Positions 1 through 8,895 of a DNA stretch of 64,000 nt are shown here, piece after piece. Position numbers and translations under genes: made by a program. Source of the stretch: Nonomuraea gerenzanensis (GTDB lineage Bacteria; Actinomycetota; Actinomycetes; Streptosporangiales; Streptosporangiaceae); NCBI RefSeq assembly GCF_020215645.1, contig NZ_CP084058.1, forward strand, positions 4,898,001-4,962,000, given 5' to 3'. Under the pieces are notes generated by a model. That model searched no databases. It worked only from the letters and a program-made list of their open reading frames with translations, and was not told where the DNA came from. Numbering within the stretch: position 1 is the first letter of the stretch; the number at the start of each line of letters is the position of its first letter.

Positions 1-22
1 CGGAGGTGAGCCGAGGGGACAT
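1..22 (-). CDS. 5' end of a leftward gene (partial, product unknown)
   Basis: Only the first seven codons (ATG TCC CCT CGG ...) lie in the window. The ATG at 22-20 is preceded on the minus strand by a strong GAAGGAG ribosome binding site about five bases upstream, which is why it is called as a real start. Nothing can be said about function. The gene would read out of the window, downstream of the transporter gene at 123-1556 on the same strand. It probably has its own promoter in 23-122, where two palindromes sit. Confidence 0.5.
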
Positions 23-57
23 CGGTGCTCCTTCAATAGGGCGTTGCTCCGTTATGT

Positions 58-102
58 GAGCAATGCTCTCGATATGGCGCACTGATGTCAAGAGCGGTGC
101 TC
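58..102. promoter_or_regulatory. Pair of GAGCxxTGCTC palindromes, putative operator
   Basis: GAGCAATGCTC (58-68) and GAGCGGTGCTC (92-102) are both palindromes with 34-bp centre spacing. They lie between the end of the transporter gene and the start of the leftward gene at 22. On the minus strand a TTGACA-like -35 (91-86) falls between them. The arrangement suits a dimeric repressor of the leftward gene. The regulator is not identifiable here. Confidence 0.35.
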
Positions 103-122
103 TCTGTTTTGAGAGGCGCCCT

Positions 123-1556
123 CTAGATGTGGGCGGGGACCTCGTTCCCGGCCGCGCGGATGGCCTTGGGCAGGTTGGTCAAGGCGAGCAGCACGAACCC
201 GATCACGAAGAAGACGACCATCGACAGGATCGCGATGCGGTAGCTGTTGGTGAACTGCAGCGCCAGGGTGATCGTCAGCGAGCCGATGAACGCCGAGCCC
301 TTGTCGCTGATCTGCAGCAGGCTGAAGTACTCGGCCTCCCGCCCCTTCGGGATCACCTGCGAGAACAGGGAGCGCGACAGCGCCTGCGTGCCGCCCAGCA
401 CGATCGCGATCGCGAACGCCATCAGGTAGAACTGCAGCGCCTGCCCCTCGGCCACGAACATGGCCATCGCCACGATCGCCGTCCACACCACCAGGCTGGC
501 CAGCACCGTACGCTTCGTCCCGAGGCTGCGCGCCAGCCAGCCGAGCAGCAGCGCGCCGAAGAACGCCACGAACTGCACCATCAGGATCGCGGTGATCTGC
601 ACCTCCTGGGGCAGCTTGAGCGCCTCGGAGGCGAAGGCCGCGCTGTTGCCGATGACCGTCTGCACGCCGTCGTTGTAGATCAGGTAGGCCAGCAGGAACA
701 GCAGCGTCAGCGGGTAGCGCCGCAGCTCGGACAGGGTGCGGCCGAGCTGGCGGAAGCTGCCGCCGACCGAGCGCAGCGCGGTGCTCTCGTGCGCGGGCAC
801 CGGCCGGTTGCGCAGCCGCAGCAGCGGGATGATCGTGAACGTGGCCCACCACAGGCCCGCCGACATCATGCAGATGCGCACCGCCATGCCCTGGGTCAGG
901 CCGAGGCTCTCGTACTGCAGGTAGAGCACCAGGTTGAGGGCCAGCAGCAGGCCGCCGCCCAGGTAGCCGATGGCCCAGCCGCGCGAGGAGACCCCGTCGC
1001 GCTCCTCGGCCGTGGAGATCTGCGGCAGGAACGAGTCGTAGACCACGATCGAGGCGCCGTAGAAGAGGTTGGCCAGGATGAACAGCACGCCACCGAGCAG
1101 GTAGCGGTCGCCCTCGACGAAGAACAGGCCCATCGCGGACAGCGCCCCGGCGTAGGCGAAGCCGCCGAGCAGCTCCTTCTTGCGGCCGGTGTGGTCGGCC
1201 AGCGCGCCGACGATCGGCAGGATCACGATCTGCAGGAACACCGCGACCGTGGTGATCAGGCCGAAGTACGCGGCCGGCCTGATGTCCAGGCCCAGCACGT
1301 CCACGTACCCCAGCCCGGGGTTCGTGATGGTGAGCTGGTCGAAGGTCTCCACGCACCTGCCGGGCTCCACGGACGGGAAGTCCTTGGCGCAGGCCGCGGT
1401 CTTGGCGACCGGGATGAGGTACGGGCCGAGGAAGACCGAGATGACCACCGTGTAGAAGGCGGAGTTGGCCCAGTCGTAGAAGTACCAGCCGCGCTGCTCG
1501 CGCCGGCGCGCTCCGGGGGAGTCGTCGAGGGCCGCGGGGGGTGCGGGTACGGGCAT
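123..1556 (-). CDS. MFS transporter, UMF1/Atg22-like family
   Basis: A 477-residue integral membrane protein. The N-terminal motif WYFYDWANSAF (about residues 24-34) is diagnostic of the UMF1/Atg22-like branch of the major facilitator superfamily. DHTGRKKE after the fourth hydrophobic segment fits the MFS A-motif loop, and about twelve hydrophobic helices follow. Family members export small metabolites or amino acids, but the substrate cannot be read from sequence. The ATG at 1556 has GAGGAG upstream. It is the last gene of a leftward run starting near 6460. It lies 45 bases after the phosphodiesterase gene and may be cotranscribed with it. Confidence 0.85.
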   Translation of the reverse strand: MPVPAPPAALDDSPGARRREQRGWYFYDWANSAFYTVVISVFLGPYLIPVAKTAACAKDFPSVEPGRCVETFDQLTITNPGLGYVDVLGLDIRPAAYFGLITTVAVFLQIVILPIVGALADHTGRKKELLGGFAYAGALSAMGLFFVEGDRYLLGGVLFILANLFYGASIVVYDSFLPQISTAEERDGVSSRGWAIGYLGGGLLLALNLVLYLQYESLGLTQGMAVRICMMSAGLWWATFTIIPLLRLRNRPVPAHESTALRSVGGSFRQLGRTLSELRRYPLTLLFLLAYLIYNDGVQTVIGNSAAFASEALKLPQEVQITAILMVQFVAFFGALLLGWLARSLGTKRTVLASLVVWTAIVAMAMFVAEGQALQFYLMAFAIAIVLGGTQALSRSLFSQVIPKGREAEYFSLLQISDKGSAFIGSLTITLALQFTNSYRIAILSMVVFFVIGFVLLALTNLPKAIRAAGNEVPAHI

Positions 1557-1601
1557 GGTGACGGATCGCTCCTCTTGCGGGCCGATGGGGGAACGGCGCT
1601 G

Positions 1602-2402
1602 TCAGGCGGCCAGGCGGCCGGGATGCCACAGCTCCCGGCGCTCCAGCACCTCACGCAGGCCGGTGACGTTGTCGGTCATGATGCCGTCCACGCCCAGGTC
1701 GAGCAGTTGCTCCATGCGGGCGGGGTCGTTGATCGTCCACACGTGCACCTGCATGCCGATGGCGTGCGCCGTACGGACGAGGTTGCGGGTGGTGACGCGC
1801 AGCCCGCGGAAGCCCACCGGCACCTGCGCGCACGGCACGCCGGCGCGCGACAGCCGGGCCAGCAGGCGGCCGTAGCCGGAGGTGGCCGCGGCGGCCCGCA
1901 GCGCGGCCACGCCGCGCGGCCCGAGCGCCGAGCACACCTGCCTGCCGATGGCCGCCCTGGCCAGCACCAGCCGCTCGTCGGAGAACGAGGTCAGGCAGAT
2001 CCGGTCGTGGGAGCGGGTGCGCCTGATCGCCTCGGCCAGCGGGGCGATGGCGGCCGCCTCCTTGACGTCGATGTTGAAGCGGATCTCCGGCCAGGTGCCG
2101 AGCAGGTCCTCCAGCAGCGGGATCTCGTGCACCCCGCCGATGCGGGCCCGCCTGACCGCCCGGTAGGGCAGCTCCGAGATGCGGCCACGCTGGTCGGTCA
2201 CGCGGTCGAGCGTGTGGTCGTGGAAGGCCACCAGCACGCCGTCGGAGGTGGCGTGCGCGTCGGTCTCCAGGTAGGTGTAGCCGAGCGCGACCGCCCGTTC
2301 GAACGCGGCGGCGGAGTTCTCCGCGCCCTCCGCCGCGCCGCCGCGGTGTGCGAAGGCGAGCGGGCCCGGATGGTCGAGGAAGGCGAATCGACGGCTCAGC
2401 AC
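1602..2402 (-). CDS. Glycerophosphodiester phosphodiesterase
   Basis: A 266-residue GDPD-family enzyme that hydrolyses glycerophosphodiesters to glycerol-3-phosphate and an alcohol. Visible motifs are AHRGG (residues 18-22) with the following ENS, the metal-binding ETDAH (about 47-51), FHDHTLDR (about 59-66), and NIDVK with later LTSF, giving a complete TIM-barrel set. There is no signal peptide, so it should act in the cytoplasm. The start is a GTG at 2402. The length matches the UgpQ-type family. It follows the TrmH methylase by 36 bases and probably belongs to the same transcript. Confidence 0.9.
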   Translation of the reverse strand: MLSRRFAFLDHPGPLAFAHRGGAAEGAENSAAAFERAVALGYTYLETDAHATSDGVLVAFHDHTLDRVTDQRGRISELPYRAVRRARIGGVHEIPLLEDLLGTWPEIRFNIDVKEAAAIAPLAEAIRRTRSHDRICLTSFSDERLVLARAAIGRQVCSALGPRGVAALRAAAATSGYGRLLARLSRAGVPCAQVPVGFRGLRVTTRNLVRTAHAIGMQVHVWTINDPARMEQLLDLGVDGIMTDNVTGLREVLERRELWHPGRLAA

Positions 2403-2438
2403 GTACGGAAGTATGCCCTTCCCGAGTGAACGGTTCGG

Positions 2439-2978
2439 TTACGAATCAGGGAGATTCTGCCACTCCTGGCGGCGCGCCTCCGACAGCGCCATGGCCGCGG
2501 CCACCGCGACGTTGAACGACCCGACCCGCCCGACCTGCGGGATGTAGCAGGCCCCGTCGACGGCGTCGAGCAGGGCGGGGGAGCAGCCGTGGTCCTCGCT
2601 GCCGACCACCAGGCACACGTCGCGCGCGAGATCGGCCCGGTGGAGTGGCACCGCCTCGGCGGTCAGCTCGATCGCCAGCACCGCGTAGCCGCTCTCCCTG
2701 GCCGCCTTGACGGCCTCGACGGCCGGCACGGCCTCGTGCCAGGTGACCAGGCGCTCGGTGCCCAGCGCGGTCTTGCCCGCCTTGGGGTTGGTGGGCGGGG
2801 TGGCGTTGCCCGCCAGCCAGATCTCGTCCACACCGAACGCGGCGGCGCTGCGGAAGATCGAGCCGATGTTGAACGGGCCGGTGACCGACTCGATGATCAG
2901 GCCGAGGCGGTGGTGCGTGTTCCTGCGCCAGGTGCGGTTGAGCCGTTTGACGTCGGTGGGGCGCAGCTGCCTTCTCAC
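2439..2978 (-). CDS. TrmH/SpoU-family RNA 2'-O-methyltransferase
   Basis: A 179-residue SPOUT methylase, probably modifying tRNA or rRNA ribose with S-adenosylmethionine. Motif 1 is NIGSIFRSAAAFG, motif 2 is VVGSEDHG, and motif 3 is IPQVGRVGSFNVAVAA, which contains the conserved Asn and the trefoil-knot core. The frame stays open well upstream into the neighbouring methyltransferase gene. The GTG at 2978 overlaps that gene's TGA as GTGA and begins directly before the conserved RQLRPTDVKRL, so it is preferred. The RNA target cannot be assigned. Translational coupling to the upstream methyltransferase suggests an RNA-modification pair. Confidence 0.88.
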   Translation of the reverse strand: MRRQLRPTDVKRLNRTWRRNTHHRLGLIIESVTGPFNIGSIFRSAAAFGVDEIWLAGNATPPTNPKAGKTALGTERLVTWHEAVPAVEAVKAARESGYAVLAIELTAEAVPLHRADLARDVCLVVGSEDHGCSPALLDAVDGACYIPQVGRVGSFNVAVAAAMALSEARRQEWQNLPDS

Positions 2979-3565
2979 GGGGTCACCTTCAGGATCCGGT
3001 AGGCGGCCCGGCTGGCCTCGCGGGAGGCCTGCCAGCCCTGCTCGCCGAGCCAGCGCTGCAGGGAGTCCGAGCCGAGGTGTTTCTGGACGACCAGGTAGGC
3101 CACGCCGTCGGGCGTCAGCCGGGTGAGCCACCTGGTGAGCATCTCGTGCAACGCCTGCTTCCCAATACGGATCGCAGGATTAGACCAGATGGCCCGAAAT
3201 TTCACTTCATCTGGCACTTCATCGACGTGTACTGACCTTACTTTGTCAAGGGCGGCGGCCCGGGCGTTACGCTCGGTCAGCTCCAGGCTGCGCCTGTTCA
3301 CATCGACGGCCCACACCGTCGCCCCCGGGGCCCGCTTGGCCATGGTCAGCGCGATCGGCCCGTAGCCGCAGCCCAGGTCGAGCAGGTCGCCCTCCTGGGG
3401 CGGCGGCGGGACGCTCTCCAGCAGCACGCGCGTGCCCACGTCCACCCGCTCGGGGGAGAACACGCCGCTGTCGGTCTCCAGCCGCAGATGCAGGTCGGGC
3501 AGGACGAGATCGACGGAGCCCGGCCTGCTCGCGGTGCTCGGCTGCTCGGAGAAATAGTGGGCCAC
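2975..3565 (-). CDS. Class I SAM methyltransferase, RsmC-like
   Basis: A 196-residue methyltransferase-small domain protein. DLGCGYGPI is motif I, VWAVDVN is motif II, and SNPAIRIGKQ is the NPP(F/Y)-like motif IV, here as NPAI. This is a common form of the actinobacterial RsmC-like group that methylates guanine in 16S rRNA. The GTG at 3565 is chosen because homologues begin with a similar HYFSE peptide. The next in-frame GTG would lie inside the VWA gene. The gene is 11 bases after the VWA gene and overlaps the TrmH gene by four bases. Confidence 0.82.
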   Translation of the reverse strand: MAHYFSEQPSTASRPGSVDLVLPDLHLRLETDSGVFSPERVDVGTRVLLESVPPPPQEGDLLDLGCGYGPIALTMAKRAPGATVWAVDVNRRSLELTERNARAAALDKVRSVHVDEVPDEVKFRAIWSNPAIRIGKQALHEMLTRWLTRLTPDGVAYLVVQKHLGSDSLQRWLGEQGWQASREASRAAYRILKVTP

Positions 3566-3576
3566 GTCGCCAAACG

Positions 3577-4524
3577 TTACGGGATCCGCGAACCGAACAG
3601 GACCGCGGCGCCCGCCACGAGCAGCCCGGCCAGGATGGCCGCCACGATGAACCACTGGGTGATCTCCTGGTTGACCAGCTTGTAGCCGAGCGAGGTGCCG
3701 ATCTGCTCGTAGACCTCGCGCAGCTCGCTGCCGGACTCGGCGGCGTAGGCGCGCCCGCTGGTGCCGTCGGACAGCGACTGCAGGGTCTGCTTGTTGACCG
3801 GGACGTTCACGGGCCGGCCGTCGATGTTGACGGTGCCCTCCTGGGTGCCGTACGCGATGGTGGAGACGGGGATGCGGGCCTGCTGGGCGGCCTCGATGGC
3901 CTCGTTCACCGAGCGGCCGGAGGTGTTGTCGCCGTCGGAGAGCAGCACGATGGCGGCCGGGGGCGGGTCGGTGGCGGCCTGCTGGTCGAAGGAGCGCACC
4001 GATTCCAGCGCGTTGAAGACGGCCTCGCCGATGGCGGTGCCGGGGCGGGTGGTGAGGTTGCCGATGGCGGTGACGACGGCCTGGTGGTCGGTGGTGGGGG
4101 AGATGACGACGTTGGCCGAGCGGGCGAAGGAGACGACGCCGACGTTGAAACGGTCGGGCAGCTCCCTGGCGAAGGACTGGGCGGCGGCCTTGGCGGCGGT
4201 GATGCGGTTGGGCTGCACGTCGTCGGCGTCCATGGACAGGGAGACGTCCAGGGCGATCATGATGGTGGCCCTGTCGCGGGGGACGCGGACCTGGTCGGCG
4301 GGTTTGGCGGCGCCGATGACCAGCAGGGACATCATGACGAGGAAGAGCGCGGGGGCGACGTGGCGGCGCCAGCCGGGGCCCGCGGGGGCGACGAGGTTGA
4401 GCAGGGCCAGGTTGGTGAAGCGCACGGTGTAGCGGCGGCGGGCGAACATCGCCAGGATGTAACCGGCCACGAGCAGCAGCACCAGCACGAACAGCCACAG
4501 CCAGCCGGGGGCGAGGAACGTCAT
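3577..4524 (-). CDS. VWA-domain membrane protein (BatA/BatB-like)
   Basis: A 315-residue protein. An N-terminal membrane segment (about residues 7-28) and a second (about 55-75) precede a von Willebrand A domain with an intact MIDAS DxSxS motif, DVSLS at 93-97, and LSDGDNTSG further on. A C-terminal membrane anchor spans about residues 287-309. This is the layout of BatA-type proteins, which work with MoxR ATPases and DUF58 proteins in assembling or activating cell-envelope or metal-containing complexes. The start ATG overlaps the DUF58 stop as ATGA, so the three genes MoxR-DUF58-VWA form one coupled operon. Confidence 0.88.
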   Translation of the reverse strand: MTFLAPGWLWLFVLVLLLVAGYILAMFARRRYTVRFTNLALLNLVAPAGPGWRRHVAPALFLVMMSLLVIGAAKPADQVRVPRDRATIMIALDVSLSMDADDVQPNRITAAKAAAQSFARELPDRFNVGVVSFARSANVVISPTTDHQAVVTAIGNLTTRPGTAIGEAVFNALESVRSFDQQAATDPPPAAIVLLSDGDNTSGRSVNEAIEAAQQARIPVSTIAYGTQEGTVNIDGRPVNVPVNKQTLQSLSDGTSGRAYAAESGSELREVYEQIGTSLGYKLVNQEITQWFIVAAILAGLLVAGAAVLFGSRIP

Positions 4525-5462
4525 GCGGTGGGCCTCCGGTGGGCGAGGTGGCGCGTGCGGCGCTGGCGCAGCACGAACTGCGCGACGTCGAACACCCAGT
4601 CGCGGTCGGTGCGCAGCACGAGGTGGGCGATGCCGGCGCGGCGCAGGGCCAGGCGGGTGCCCTCGCGCTGCAGGGCGGCCGCCTCCGCGTACGCGCGCCG
4701 AATCTTGGGCGTAAGGTGCACTTCGCGTACGTTCCCGGTCTCGGGGTCGGCGAACGCGACGCGGCCCACGTCGGGCAGTTCGAGCTCGCGCGGGTCGATG
4801 ACCTCGACGGCCAGCACCTGGTGGCGGGCCGCCAGCCGCCTGATGGGTCGCTCCCAGGGGCGTTCGGCGTCGGGGTCGAGGTCGGGGTGGGCCTCGAGGA
4901 AGTCGGAGACGATCAGCCGCATGCCGCGCCGCCTGCGGGTGGCCGAGAGGATCTCGATGCCTTCCGCGAGGTCGGGCGGGTCGGGCACGACGCTGCCGCG
5001 CGGGGCGTCCATGAGGGAGTTCAGCAGGCCGTACAGGGCGGGGCGGCCGGTGCGGGCGGGCATGCGGTGCACGAACTCGTCGTGGATGACCAGCGCGCCG
5101 AAGCGGTCGCCCATCCGGCTGGACAGGAACCCGATCGCGCCGACGGCGGCCACGACCAGGTCGCGCTTGTCGGTGTCGGCGGTGCCGAAGTCCATGCTGG
5201 GCGACAGGTCGGCCAGCGCCCAGGTCTCCAGCTCGCGGTCGGCGATGAGGTCGCGGACGTGCGGGATGGTGGTGCGGGCGGTGACGTTCCAGTCCATGCG
5301 GCGCACGTCGTCCTCGCCCGGCACGTAGACGCGGCTGTCGCCGGCCTCGCTGCCGGTGCCGGGCAGCAGGCCCTGGTGGGCGCCGTGCAGCAGGCCGTCG
5401 AGGCGGCGGGTGACGGTCAGCTCCAGCCGGCGCAGCGCCTGCTCAGCTGTGGTGGGGCTCAA
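4521..5462 (-). CDS. DUF58 domain protein
   Basis: A 313-residue cytoplasmic DUF58 protein. The signature [33 protein letters not shown] region (about residues 35-60) is followed by a VWA-like fold with ADLSPSM, a DxSxS-like metal site. The frame is open far upstream into the MoxR gene. The TTG at 5462 overlaps the MoxR TGA as TTGA and is the most economical start, giving a normal family length. No strong ribosome binding site is visible, which fits translational coupling. It is the middle member of the MoxR-DUF58-VWA operon. The biochemical function of the family is not established. Confidence 0.8.
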   Translation of the reverse strand: MSPTTAEQALRRLELTVTRRLDGLLHGAHQGLLPGTGSEAGDSRVYVPGEDDVRRMDWNVTARTTIPHVRDLIADRELETWALADLSPSMDFGTADTDKRDLVVAAVGAIGFLSSRMGDRFGALVIHDEFVHRMPARTGRPALYGLLNSLMDAPRGSVVPDPPDLAEGIEILSATRRRRGMRLIVSDFLEAHPDLDPDAERPWERPIRRLAARHQVLAVEVIDPRELELPDVGRVAFADPETGNVREVHLTPKIRRAYAEAAALQREGTRLALRRAGIAHLVLRTDRDWVFDVAQFVLRQRRTRHLAHRRPTA

Positions 5463-6460
5463 CGGTTCTGGTTCCAGACGACGAGGGGTGGGGGGACGGC
5501 CTGCAGGATCTGCTTGACGACGCTCTCGGGGTCGATGCCGTCGGCCAGGGCGTCGAAGGTGAGCATCAGGCGGTGCGACATGACGTCCACGGCGACGTCG
5601 CGTACGTCGTCGGGCAGCAGGTAGTCGCGGCCGCGCAGCAGGGCCAGGGCCCGGCCGGCGGAGACGAGGCCGAGGGTGGCGCGGGGGCTGACGCCGATCT
5701 CGATGGTGTCGGCGAGGTCGGACAGGCCGTACTCGGCGGGGGCGCGGGTGGACATGACGAGCCGGACGACGTAGTCGGCGACGAGCTGGTGCACCGAGAC
5801 CTGCTCGGCCGCCTCCTGCAGCGCGAGCAGCCTGTCGGGGTCGAGCACCCGCTCGGGGACGGGCGGCTTGACGCTCATCCGGTGCAGGATCTCCAGCTCC
5901 TCGTGGGCGCTGGGGTGCGGCACGCGGACGCGGAACAGGAACCGGTCGCGCTGCACCTCGGGCAGCGGGTAGACGCCTTCGGACTCGATCGGGTTCTGGG
6001 TGGCCAGCACGATGAACGGCCTGGGCAGGGGATGGGTGACGCCGGCGAGGGTGACCTGGCGCTCGGCCATCACCTCCAGCAGCGCGGACTGGACCTTGGC
6101 CGGGGCGCGGTTGATCTCGTCGGCGAGCAGGAAGTTGACGAACACGGGGCCGAGCTCGACGTCGAACTTCTCGTTGGACGGGTGGTAGACGCGGGTGCCG
6201 ACGATGTCGCTCGGCACGAGGTCGGGGGTGAACTGGATGCGGGCGAACGTGCCGCCCACGACGGTGGCCAGGGTGGAGGCGGCGAGGGTCTTGGCGACGC
6301 CCGGGACGCCTTCGAGCAGGCAGTGCCCCCGTGCCAGCAGGGCCACGAGGAGCCTTTCGACCATGTGGTCCTGCCCGACGATGACACGCCGGACCTCGTC
6401 GAGACTCTGACGCAGCAGTGCCGCGTCGGTTCCGCCTGGCAACTCTTCGGCGACGCTCAT
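5459..6460 (-). CDS. MoxR-family AAA+ ATPase
   Basis: A 333-residue AAA+ chaperone-like ATPase. Walker A is GVPGVAKT, Walker B is LLADEIN, sensor 1 is ATQNPIE, and the AAA lid carries the family phrase GVSPRATLGL. MoxR ATPases pair with VWA and DUF58 proteins to remodel or activate partner complexes. The ATG at 6460 is chosen over an upstream in-frame ATG because the conserved domain begins shortly after it. The upstream ATG would add nineteen basic residues and nearly reach the divergent gene at 6516. It is the first gene of the leftward operon, and the 55-bp gap to the divergent gene holds both promoters. Confidence 0.92.
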   Translation of the reverse strand: MSVAEELPGGTDAALLRQSLDEVRRVIVGQDHMVERLLVALLARGHCLLEGVPGVAKTLAASTLATVVGGTFARIQFTPDLVPSDIVGTRVYHPSNEKFDVELGPVFVNFLLADEINRAPAKVQSALLEVMAERQVTLAGVTHPLPRPFIVLATQNPIESEGVYPLPEVQRDRFLFRVRVPHPSAHEELEILHRMSVKPPVPERVLDPDRLLALQEAAEQVSVHQLVADYVVRLVMSTRAPAEYGLSDLADTIEIGVSPRATLGLVSAGRALALLRGRDYLLPDDVRDVAVDVMSHRLMLTFDALADGIDPESVVKQILQAVPPPLVVWNQNR

Positions 6461-6515
6461 GACGCCATTCCACCAAACGCGCCGCAAACGTGCACGACGC
6501 CACGTCTGTGCTTTC

Positions 6516-7286
6516 ATGGCAAACGTGGCAAGTCCCCTGCAGTACGGTGATCCTCCCCGGCTGGGGCCCTACGTGGTGCAGGCTCGCCTGCACACGGCGC
6601 CGGCCGGGTTCGTGTACCTGGGCCAGGCGCCCGACGGGCGTGCCGTGTCGCTGGCGGTGCTCACCCGGGGTGCGGCCTACGACGCCGCGGCGCGCGAGCG
6701 GTTCGTCACCGCGGCGCGCGAGGCGGGCGGCCAGCGGTCCGGGGTGCGGGGGTGGCTGGGGCGTTCCGGGCGGTCGCGGGGCGCCGTGCTGGAGGGCGCG
6801 CCGGAGGTGCTGGCCTTCGACGGGGGGCACGCGCCGTGGGTGGCGGTGCCGTACGCGCCAGGGCGGCCGGGGGCCGAGCGGTTCCTGGAGCCCGTCATGG
6901 TGGGCGGGACGTTCATCGGGGAGGCGCACGGGCCGGACTTCGTGCCGTACTGGCTGACCGATCGCGCGCCGGCGTTGCCGGGGCCGACCCGGCGGCGGCT
7001 GCCGCCGACCGAGACGCGCAAGCGGGTGTTGCTGGCGGCGCTGGCGCTGGTGCTGCTGCTCCTGCTGGTCACGGCGATCCTGCTGTTGCTGGTGTTCGGG
7101 CGGCAGGAGAGCGAGCAGCAGCCGCGGCAGTTGCCGCCGACGGTGTTCGTGCCGACGCCGCCGCCGACGCCGGAGACGCCGATGCCGCAGCCGTCGCCCT
7201 CGCAGTCGCCGTCGCCGTCGGAGAGCGGGCAGAGCACGCCGGGGCGCTCTCCCGGCGAGGATCCGGGCGAAGGGGATCCGCTCTGA
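6516..7286 (+). CDS. Membrane-anchored protein with degenerate kinase N-lobe-like start
   Basis: A 256-residue protein of unknown function. The first 60 residues read like the beginning of an actinobacterial Ser/Thr kinase (RLGPYVVQARL ... GFVYLGQ ... GRAVSLAVL). The glycine loop (here HTAPAG) and the ATP-binding lysine (here absent from AVLTR) are lost, and there is no catalytic loop. A basic stretch RKR precedes one strong transmembrane helix (about residues 172-195). The exported tail is rich in Pro, Ser, Thr and Glu. It is therefore a pseudo-kinase-like anchored protein. The ATG at 6516 was preferred to one 57 bases upstream, which overlaps the MoxR start region. Confidence 0.7.
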   Translation: MANVASPLQYGDPPRLGPYVVQARLHTAPAGFVYLGQAPDGRAVSLAVLTRGAAYDAAARERFVTAAREAGGQRSGVRGWLGRSGRSRGAVLEGAPEVLAFDGGHAPWVAVPYAPGRPGAERFLEPVMVGGTFIGEAHGPDFVPYWLTDRAPALPGPTRRRLPPTETRKRVLLAALALVLLLLLVTAILLLLVFGRQESEQQPRQLPPTVFVPTPPPTPETPMPQPSPSQSPSPSESGQSTPGRSPGEDPGEGDPL

Positions 7287-7336
7287 CGGGAAAGGGGTTT
7301 GACCCTTACGTAACGTGAGGCTTTAGCGTCCCCGGC

Positions 7337-8200
7337 ATGGAAATCATCATTGAGGACACCCTCTCGGCGATGGCCGACCTGCTGGAGCAGCCGCTCGAGC
7401 GGCGGCCCGACGCGGTGCGGAAGATCATGGCGCCGACGCGCGCGTCGATCCCGATGCCCGGCGACCTCGTCGACATCCACCACGGCGGCGGCGGCTTCCG
7501 CACCGACGCCGAGGACCCGCGCTACCTGCCCGCCGTGCGGCGGCTGATCGAGCGGGACGTGCTCGGCCAGGTACGGCGTGAGCTGACCCTGGCGGCCGAA
7601 CGGCTGAGCGGGGCCGAGCAGCCCGACGTGGTGAAGGTCATGTTCATGCTCGGCAACCCCGACCACGATCACCTGATGAAGATCTCGGGCGGCTACTACG
7701 GCATGGGCGGCGGCTCCGAGTGGCTGTATCTGCTGGCCTGGCCGTCGGATGAGGTGATCGGGCGGATCGGGGCGCTGGCGGTGCACGAGTTCCACCATCT
7801 CGTGCGGTTCACCAACGTCGTGTGGGACCCGGTCGCCGTGACCGTCGGGGAGCACGTGGTCGCCGAGGGGCTGGCCGAGGCGTTCGTGCGCGAGCTGCTG
7901 GGGCCGGAGGCGATGGGGCCGTGGTCGTCGATGGTGACGGGGGCGGACTACGAGCGGGCCTACGAGCTGATCATGGCCGACTTCGAGCTGGCGGGGATGC
8001 GGCACACGCCGGCGTACGTGCTGGGCGACACCGCCACGCGCAACTTCGGCGGCGAGCCGCGCGGCATTCCCGACATGGCGGGATATGCGGTGGGGCTGAA
8101 CCTGGTCGATCGCGCCCTGGCCGCCACCGGGCTGAGCGCGGCGGAGGCGACCGTGCTGCCCGCGGCCGAGCTCCTGCGGCGCGGGGGCGTGCGCCCGTAA
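7337..8200 (+). CDS. DUF2268-family putative zinc protease
   Basis: A 287-residue cytoplasmic protein. HEFHH at residues 150-154 supplies the HExxH zinc ligands, and E177 in VAEGLAE is a likely third ligand. This fits the DUF2268 (YjaZ-like) predicted Zn-dependent protease family, as do its length and the closing GYAVGLNLV segment. There is no signal peptide. The ATG at 7337 follows an AT-containing spacer of 50 bases with GTCCCCGGC rather than a good ribosome binding site, so the start is slightly uncertain. It appears monocistronic, as the next gene is on the opposite strand. Confidence 0.8.
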   Translation: MEIIIEDTLSAMADLLEQPLERRPDAVRKIMAPTRASIPMPGDLVDIHHGGGGFRTDAEDPRYLPAVRRLIERDVLGQVRRELTLAAERLSGAEQPDVVKVMFMLGNPDHDHLMKISGGYYGMGGGSEWLYLLAWPSDEVIGRIGALAVHEFHHLVRFTNVVWDPVAVTVGEHVVAEGLAEAFVRELLGPEAMGPWSSMVTGADYERAYELIMADFELAGMRHTPAYVLGDTATRNFGGEPRGIPDMAGYAVGLNLVDRALAATGLSAAEATVLPAAELLRRGGVRP

Positions 8201-8250
8201 CCAGTGAGTGGGGGCGCCCGCCGTCCGCGCGGCCGGGCGCCCGCGAGCCG

Positions 8251-8895
8251 TCAGCGGGGGGAGACGAAGCCTGACTCGTACGCGGCGATCACGGCCTGGG
8301 TGCGGTCGCGCGCGCCCAGCTTGGCCAGCACGTTGCCGACGTGCGTCTTGACCGTCTCCTGGCTGACGACCAGCTCGGCGGCGATCTCGTGGTTGGACAG
8401 GCCCTGGGCCATCAGCCGCAGCACGTCGCCCTCGCGGCCGGTCAGCCGCTCGATGCCGGGCACCCGCGCGGCGGAGCCGCCCCGGCGGCCGGCCAGGGCC
8501 CGGATCGCGGCGGGGAACAGCAGCGACTCGCCCGTCGCGACCAGCCGGACGGCCCGGATCAGGTCGTCCGGCCTGGTGCGCTTGAGCAGGAACCCGGACG
8601 CGCCGGCCCGCAGCGCGTCATAGACGTGGTCGTCGTTCTCGAACGTGGTCACCACCAGCACCTTGGGCGGCTCGTCCAGGCAGAGCAGGCGCTCGGTGGC
8701 GCGGATGCCGTCGAGGGCGGGCATGCGCACGTCCATCAGCACGACGTCGGGCCGCCGCGCGCGCACCACGGGCAGCACCGCGGCGCCGTCGGCGGCCTCG
8801 CCGACCACCTCCAGGTCCGGTTCGCTGTCGAGGATGACGCGCAGGCCGGTGCGGATGAGGTCCTCGTCGTCGGCGATCACGATTCTGATCGTCAT
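8251..8895 (-). CDS. NarL/LuxR-family response regulator
   Basis: A 214-residue two-component response regulator. The receiver domain has acidic residues DDED (9-12), the phospho-acceptor D55 in LMDVRMP and a conserved Lys in LLKR. A LuxR-type helix-turn-helix follows at about 148-206 ([22 protein letters not shown]). The ATG at 8895 overlaps the kinase stop as ATGA and starts right before the first beta strand. It is the cognate partner of the kinase at 8892-10124. The targets are unknown. Confidence 0.93.
   Translation of the reverse strand: MTIRIVIADDEDLIRTGLRVILDSEPDLEVVGEAADGAAVLPVVRARRPDVVLMDVRMPALDGIRATERLLCLDEPPKVLVVTTFENDDHVYDALRAGASGFLLKRTRPDDLIRAVRLVATGESLLFPAAIRALAGRRGGSAARVPGIERLTGREGDVLRLMAQGLSNHEIAAELVVSQETVKTHVGNVLAKLGARDRTQAVIAAYESGFVSPR

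Noticed and set aside
3577..4498. N-terminal extension of the RsmC-like methyltransferase frame through the VWA gene
   Set aside because: The extension is out-of-phase VWA sequence with Arg/Pro-rich translation. The GTG at 3565 gives the family-typical start.
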